From: Allostella sp. ATCC 35155
GTDB lineage: Bacteria > Pseudomonadota > Alphaproteobacteria > ATCC43930 > Allostellaceae
Length of the DNA: 64,000 nt
Direction: 5' to 3'
Assembly (NCBI GenBank): GCA_006738865.1
Contig: AP019701.1
Span: 859,001-923,000 of the forward strand
Below the pieces are notes generated by a model. That model did not search any database, was not told the origin of the DNA, and saw nothing but the letters and a program-made list of their open reading frames with translations. Each line of letters starts with the position of its first letter. Position 1 is the first letter of the stretch. Shown piece after piece: positions 59,722 to 64,000 of this stretch. The position numbers and the translations under genes are program-made.

Positions 59722-61004
59722 GCGGCACGACGCCGCAGGCGGTCGCGGCGGCGGCGGAACAGCGGCTGGCCGCGGGCGACCGCGCCGGCGCGACGGCGCT
59801 GCTGCGCGCCGGCCAGATGCGCTGCCCACACCCGGTCCTGGCGACGAACCTCGCGCGGCTGATGTGGCGCGCGGGCGAGGCCGGCGAGGCGGCGGCGCTG
59901 CTGGACTGGGCGATCGAGCGGGCGCCCGATTCCCCGGCCGGGTGGGTCAACCGGGCCGATCTGCGGGCGGCGCTCGACCATCCGCTGGCCGAGTGCGACT
60001 ATCGCCGCGCGCTGGCACTGGTTCCCGACCCGGCCGAGATCCACTGGTCGATCGCCGTGCATCTCCTGACACAGGGGCAGTGGCGCCGGGCATGGCCGCA
60101 TTATGCCTGGCGGGCGCACCATCCGAGGGTTCGCAACCGGCCGGCTCCGTTCCCGCGGCTGACCGACCTCCGCGCGCCCGGCGGCCGGATCCTGGTGTGG
60201 AGCCATGAGGGGATCGGCGAGGATTTGCGCCACGCGGCGCTGCTGCCGGCCTTGCTCGCGGCCGGGTTCGGGATCGTCCTCGAAGTCGACGGGCGCCTGG
60301 TCCCGCTCTTCGCCCGTTCCTTCCCGGCGGTAGAGGTGGTCGCGCGCGCCTGGCCGCCGCATCCGGCGACGGCCGACCGCGCGATCACGGCGCAAGTCGC
60401 ACTCGGCGACCTGCCCGCCTGGTTCGGGCTCGAGCCGGGGCGCCTGCCGGGCGGCGGCCCCTGGCTGCGGGCCGATCCCATGCGCTCGGCCGAACTGCGT
60501 CGGCGCTACCGCGCGTTGGGCCCCGGCCCGCTCGTCGGCATCGCCTGGGAAAGCCGGGGGACGCCGCTGGCCGACGCCAAGTCGATCCCGCCCGGGATGC
60601 TGGCCCCGCTGCTCGAACGGGAGGGGTTCGTCTTCGTCGATCTCCAGTATGGCGCCCACGGCACGGTTTCGGGTCGGCTCCATCGCGATCCGGCGATCGA
60701 TGCGCTCGCCGACCTCGACGGCTTCGCGGCCCAGGTCGCAGCACTCGATCTCGTGGTCTCCTCGAGCAACAGCACGGTCCACATGGCCGGAGCCCTGGGC
60801 GTGCCGGCATGGGCGATGATCCATCGCGGCCCGCCGGTCACGCCCTACTGGATCGCCGGCGCCGCGATCTCGCCCTGGTACCCGGCGACACGCATCCTGC
60901 GCCAGGATCGCCCGGGCGACTGGAGCGGCCCGGTCGAGACGGTGGGCCGTAGCCTGATGCAATGGAATAGCGCTCCCTCCGCATCCGGTCCGACCCAAGA
61001 ATAG
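59718..61004 (+). CDS. TPR-glycosyltransferase fusion protein (GT9/OGT-like)
   Basis: A 428-residue protein. Residues 1-125 are alanine-rich helical pairs resembling tetratricopeptide repeats (AAAEQRLAAGDRAGATALLR; AGEAGEAAALLDWAIERAPD; HWSIAVHLLTQGQWRRAWP). The rest resembles GT-B enzymes fused to TPRs: RILVWSHEGIGEDLRHAALL, PLVGIAWESRGTPLADAKSI, and the donor-site segment LDLVVSSSNSTVHMAGALGV then PAWAMIHRG. Such fusions commonly glycosylate proteins or surface glycans. GTG start overlapping the previous stop, so the two transferases are coupled. They sit between RTX1 and RTX2. Confidence 0.78.
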   Translation: MSGTTPQAVAAAAEQRLAAGDRAGATALLRAGQMRCPHPVLATNLARLMWRAGEAGEAAALLDWAIERAPDSPAGWVNRADLRAALDHPLAECDYRRALALVPDPAEIHWSIAVHLLTQGQWRRAWPHYAWRAHHPRVRNRPAPFPRLTDLRAPGGRILVWSHEGIGEDLRHAALLPALLAAGFGIVLEVDGRLVPLFARSFPAVEVVARAWPPHPATADRAITAQVALGDLPAWFGLEPGRLPGGGPWLRADPMRSAELRRRYRALGPGPLVGIAWESRGTPLADAKSIPPGMLAPLLEREGFVFVDLQYGAHGTVSGRLHRDPAIDALADLDGFAAQVAALDLVVSSSNSTVHMAGALGVPAWAMIHRGPPVTPYWIAGAAISPWYPATRILRQDRPGDWSGPVETVGRSLMQWNSAPSASGPTQE

Positions 61005-61088
61005 TTGCGATTCGGCGCTGCAATTGATACTCGGTAAGTATGGCGGGTCTATCTTGGCGCCGGTTCAATGATTTAGGGGGCGTTTCTT

Positions 61089-62957
61089 ATGGCGGTCATC
61101 AGCTGGAATGGGGCGAGCAACCTCGACCTGAAGAGCCTGGGTCAGACGTTCGATTTCCGCACGGACGTGCTGCAGATCTCCGATCCGTCGCTCCAGGCGA
61201 ACCAGTTCGACCTGGTCGAGAGCGGCACGGACCTGGCGATCGTCAAGTCGCGCGACGCGACGGGCGCACCGCTGCCGGCGGCGGACGTCACCTACGCCTA
61301 CATCCCGAACATGCTCGTGCGCCAGGTCGGCGGCACGGACGCGTCGCCGGTTTCCTCGAACATCGTGCTGTCGAACGGCGGCCAGCTGTGGGTCGGCGAC
61401 CGTCTGACGGACACGCTGCTGGACGACGCCGGCAACGACGCGACGGCGCTGTCGACGCAGCTGCAGTCGGTGCAGGTGTGGGGCCTGGGCGGCGCGGACA
61501 CGATCACCACCGGTGACGGCAACGACCGCGTCTACGGCAACACCGGGGCGGACAACGTCTCGGGCGGCGCCGGCAACGACTCGCTCTATGGCGGCCAGGA
61601 GAACGACACGGTCTCCGGCGGCGGCGGCAACGACAATGTCGCGGGCGATCTCGGCAACGACATGGTCAATGGCGGGTCGGGCAACGACATCCTCTATGGC
61701 GGTGCCGGCAACGACATCCTCGATCCCGACACCGGCAACGACACGCTGTTCGCCGGCAACGGCAACGACACGGTCGCGATCGGCGACAGCGACACCGGCG
61801 ACAAGCTTGTCTACATGGACAAGATGCAGGACCTGGTGCAGATCGTCTCGACGACCGGCGACCACGCCGTCTATCTCGGCGACAACAACGACGAGGCCTA
61901 TCTCATCGCCAATTCGGGTGATGTCCAGGTCTTCGGCGAAGACGGCAACGACGAGATCGTGGCCCAGAACTCCGGCTCCGACACGCTCGACGGCGGCAAC
62001 GACGACGACTATGTCGTCGTGCTCGACGGCTCGGTCGGCCGCAAGGTGCTGATCGGCGGCTTCGGCGACGACGAGATCGAGATCGTCGACAGCTCGGGCA
62101 ACGGGTCGGCCCAGATCCTGCCGAACACGCAGGTGGAAGCGTCGGGTGGCGAGGGCGACGACGTCATCCGCTACTATCGCGGCCTGTTCATCACCGACGC
62201 CAACGACGGCGGTGCCGACGGCGACCGGCTGGTCATCGAGGGCTCGACCATCCTGACCTTGCGCGACAAGTCGATCGAGAACATCGAGACGGTCGAGTTC
62301 AGCGACGAGAACGATTCGGTCGTCTTCGCCGACGGCAACAACGTCAAGGACGCCGACGGCAATGACGGCGACGATCTGCTCGATGCCAGCCGCGAGACGT
62401 CGTCCGGCTACATCCTCTACGGCCATGAGGGCAACGACACGCTGATCGGCGGCGCCGGTGCGGACAGCATCCGCGGCGGCGACGGCGAGGACCTGCTGAC
62501 GGGCGGCGCCGGCGCCGACACCTTCCACGCGATCGAGCGCCCGAACGACGACGGCCATTATTCCGACGTCATCCAGGACTTCACGGGCACCGTCGACACG
62601 CTGGCCTTCAACGGCAACGCGTTCGCCGACGTGTCGGCGATCGACGGCTACAAGGGCACGGCCGGCGACAGCGCGACGGCCAACGACAACCTGCTGATCG
62701 CGACGGGCGACAGCTACTCGATCGCCTCGTTCGACACCTTCCTCTCGATCGGTACCGCCGATACCGACAAGCCCGGTTTCTACATCTTCTTCAATGCCAG
62801 CACGAACCGCGGCGAGATCTGGTTCGACACCTCCATGATCTCGACCGAAGGGGCGCGGCTGATCGCCACCTTCAACAACATCACGGCGATCAACCAGCTG
62901 TCCCAGTTCGACGAGGGCCCCAACGGAGGGAACTCGGGAGACTTCGTCATCATCTGA
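61089..62957 (+). CDS. RTX (haemolysin-type calcium-binding) surface protein, copy 2
   Basis: A 622-residue paralogue of RTX1 with the same architecture: N-terminal beta-rich segment, nonapeptides at about residues 133-230 and 427-485, and the identical C-terminus GNSGDFVII. Most changes are in the middle (about residues 235-470), for example VQIVSTTGDHAVYLGDNND and DDEIEIVDSSGNGSAQ. The first 230 and last 110 residues are almost unchanged. The ribosome-binding region is TTTAGGGGGCG, weaker than that of RTX1. It follows the TPR-glycosyltransferase by 84 bases and ends in its own terminator. Confidence 0.88.
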   Translation: MAVISWNGASNLDLKSLGQTFDFRTDVLQISDPSLQANQFDLVESGTDLAIVKSRDATGAPLPAADVTYAYIPNMLVRQVGGTDASPVSSNIVLSNGGQLWVGDRLTDTLLDDAGNDATALSTQLQSVQVWGLGGADTITTGDGNDRVYGNTGADNVSGGAGNDSLYGGQENDTVSGGGGNDNVAGDLGNDMVNGGSGNDILYGGAGNDILDPDTGNDTLFAGNGNDTVAIGDSDTGDKLVYMDKMQDLVQIVSTTGDHAVYLGDNNDEAYLIANSGDVQVFGEDGNDEIVAQNSGSDTLDGGNDDDYVVVLDGSVGRKVLIGGFGDDEIEIVDSSGNGSAQILPNTQVEASGGEGDDVIRYYRGLFITDANDGGADGDRLVIEGSTILTLRDKSIENIETVEFSDENDSVVFADGNNVKDADGNDGDDLLDASRETSSGYILYGHEGNDTLIGGAGADSIRGGDGEDLLTGGAGADTFHAIERPNDDGHYSDVIQDFTGTVDTLAFNGNAFADVSAIDGYKGTAGDSATANDNLLIATGDSYSIASFDTFLSIGTADTDKPGFYIFFNASTNRGEIWFDTSMISTEGARLIATFNNITAINQLSQFDEGPNGGNSGDFVII

Positions 62958-62980
62958 GCGACGACGTCGCCGCAATGCGG

Positions 62981-63014
62981 AACGGCCGGGGCTTGCCCCG
63001 GCCGTTCTTCGTTT
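62981..63014 (+). terminator. Terminator after RTX2
   Basis: A perfect 12-base inverted repeat AACGGCCGGGGC (62981-62992) / GCCCCGGCCGTT (62995-63006) is followed by CTTCGTTT. The two-base centre means the top pair or two must open to form the loop. Confidence 0.78.
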
Positions 63015-63199
63015 CCGCCTCCGGAATCCCGGAGACGCCCCAGCCGAGGCACAACCGCGAGCCCGCGAGCTCGAACGGATCTTCTGCGCGATTTCGTCCT
63101 CCATATCTTCCAATCAAGGTTGCCGTCGGCGGCGGCTGCTGATAATCGACATCAACGATCGGTTGCGATCGGGGATGGAGATCAGTCAGGGCGTTGTTT

Positions 63200-64000
63200 A
63201 TGGCGGTCATCAGTTGGGATGGGACGAGCAATCTCGATCTGAAGGTCCTGGGCCGGACATTCGACCTTCGATCGGACGTGCTGCAAATTTCCGATCCGAC
63301 GCTCCAGGCGAACCAGTTCGACCTGGTCGAGAACGGCACGGACCTGGCGATCGTCAAGTCGCGCGACGCGACGGGCGCGCCGCTGCCGGCGGCGGACGTC
63401 ACCTACGCCTATATCCCGAACATGCTCGTGCGCCAGGTCGGCGGCACGGACGCGTCGCCGGTTTCCTCGAACATCGTGCTGTCGAACGGCGGCCAGCTCT
63501 GGGTCGGCGACCGTCTGACGGACACGCTGCTGGACGACGCCGGCAACGACGCGACGGCGCTGTCGACCGTTATCGAGGCGATACAGGTCTTTGGGCTGGG
63601 CGGCGCTGACACCATCGTCACGGGCAGCGGCGCGGACCGCATCTACGGCAACAAGGGTGAGGATTTCATCTCGGGCGGCGCCGGCAACGACTCGCTCTAT
63701 GGCGGCCAGGAGAACGACACGGTCTCCGGCGGCGGCGGCAACGACAATGTCGCGGGCGACCTCGGCAACGACATGGTCAATGGCGGGTCGGGCAACGACA
63801 TCCTCTATGGCGGTGCCGGCAACGACATCCTCGATCCCGACACCGGCAACGACACGCTGTTCGCCGGCAACGGCAACGACACGGTCACGATCGGTGACAG
63901 CGATACCGGTGACAAGCTGGTCTACATGGACAGGATGCAGGATCAGGTGAACATCCTGTTCACGCCTGGAGATCATGTCGTCTATCTCGGCGACGACAAC
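63200..64000 (+). CDS. RTX (haemolysin-type calcium-binding) surface protein, copy 3 (3' end outside window)
   Basis: 267 residues of a third paralogue, open to the window edge. The first 35 residues differ from copies 1 and 2 (MAVISWDGTSNLDLKVLGRT), the next 87 are nearly identical, and a block at about residues 123-156 is replaced (TVIEAIQVFGLGG; SGADRIYGNKGEDFI). Identity then returns through the nonapeptides (GGAGNDSLYGGQENDTV). The ribosome-binding site is weak (CAGGGCG). The upstream 242 bases contain the RTX2 terminator and a TATCTT at 63104-63109. Confidence 0.87.
   Translation, partial: MAVISWDGTSNLDLKVLGRTFDLRSDVLQISDPTLQANQFDLVENGTDLAIVKSRDATGAPLPAADVTYAYIPNMLVRQVGGTDASPVSSNIVLSNGGQLWVGDRLTDTLLDDAGNDATALSTVIEAIQVFGLGGADTIVTGSGADRIYGNKGEDFISGGAGNDSLYGGQENDTVSGGGGNDNVAGDLGNDMVNGGSGNDILYGGAGNDILDPDTGNDTLFAGNGNDTVTIGDSDTGDKLVYMDRMQDQVNILFTPGDHVVYLGDDN

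Noticed and set aside
56956-59829. 957- and 682-codon minus-strand frames opposite the RTX genes (the second at 61065-63113)
   Set aside because: They mirror the repetitive Gly-Asn-Asp codons of the RTX genes, giving valine/aspartate/alanine-rich translations; terminators and ribosome-binding sites support the plus strand only.

Overview
This 64 kb window looks like chromosomal DNA of a very GC-rich alphaproteobacterium, probably of the Rhodospirillales or a neighbouring order. The evidence is the ribosomal order secY-adk-rpsM-rpsK-rpoA-rplQ with no rpmJ between secY and rpsM, a following HtrA protease / rarA / rluC / HAD / ATP12 string, and a PccB-TerC-PccA-acylphosphatase string. The genus cannot be fixed from sequence reading alone.

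Layout. 1-6540 is the end of the ribosomal protein superoperon (rplF fragment to rplQ) with an internal promoter after adk and a terminator after rplQ. 6644-21620 holds housekeeping genes (HtrA-type protease, RarA, RluC-type pseudouridine synthase, HAD phosphatase, ATP12 chaperone, propionyl-CoA carboxylase with a TerC protein, acylphosphatase, LipB), interrupted by two toxin-antitoxin modules: HipBA, and an RHH-like/ParE-RelE pair. 21677-28537 has tRNA-Leu(GAG), MaeB, MgtE and a periplasmic SUOX-fold protein beside a hybrid sensor kinase. 28570-34765 has a TAXI binding protein, a thioesterase, isovaleryl-CoA dehydrogenase with a tiny lipoprotein, a second acyl-CoA dehydrogenase, an HCCA isomerase-like protein and an Xre/RES toxin-antitoxin pair. 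34785-41783 is a GST and a complete branched-chain amino-acid-type ABC transporter (livKHMGF) with an extra, degenerate ABC ATPase, divergent from an RpiR regulator. 41790-47385 has formate-THF ligase, a threonine-dehydratase-like enzyme, an FMN alpha-hydroxy-acid dehydrogenase and PurH.

47417-64000 is a cell-surface region. A Wzm/Wzt polysaccharide exporter, whose Wzt carries a C-terminal extension, sits with an HAD-like protein, an unrecognised 465-residue protein, two methyltransferases, two sulfotransferases (one with a coiled-coil tail of about 100 residues) and a GT2 glycosyltransferase. Beyond a divergent promoter region lie three near-identical acidic RTX (glycine/aspartate-rich calcium-binding) proteins, the third cut by the window end. 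Two translationally coupled glycosyltransferases lie between the first and second. My reading (inference) is a surface-layer or surface-adhesin system: type I-secreted RTX proteins, possibly glycosylated by the embedded enzymes, placed next to the export and capping machinery of a methylated or sulfated surface polysaccharide. No type I secretion genes are visible in the window. The RTX copies look like the product of recent duplication with gene conversion.

Most long antisense open frames are shadows of GC-rich coding sequence and are omitted.
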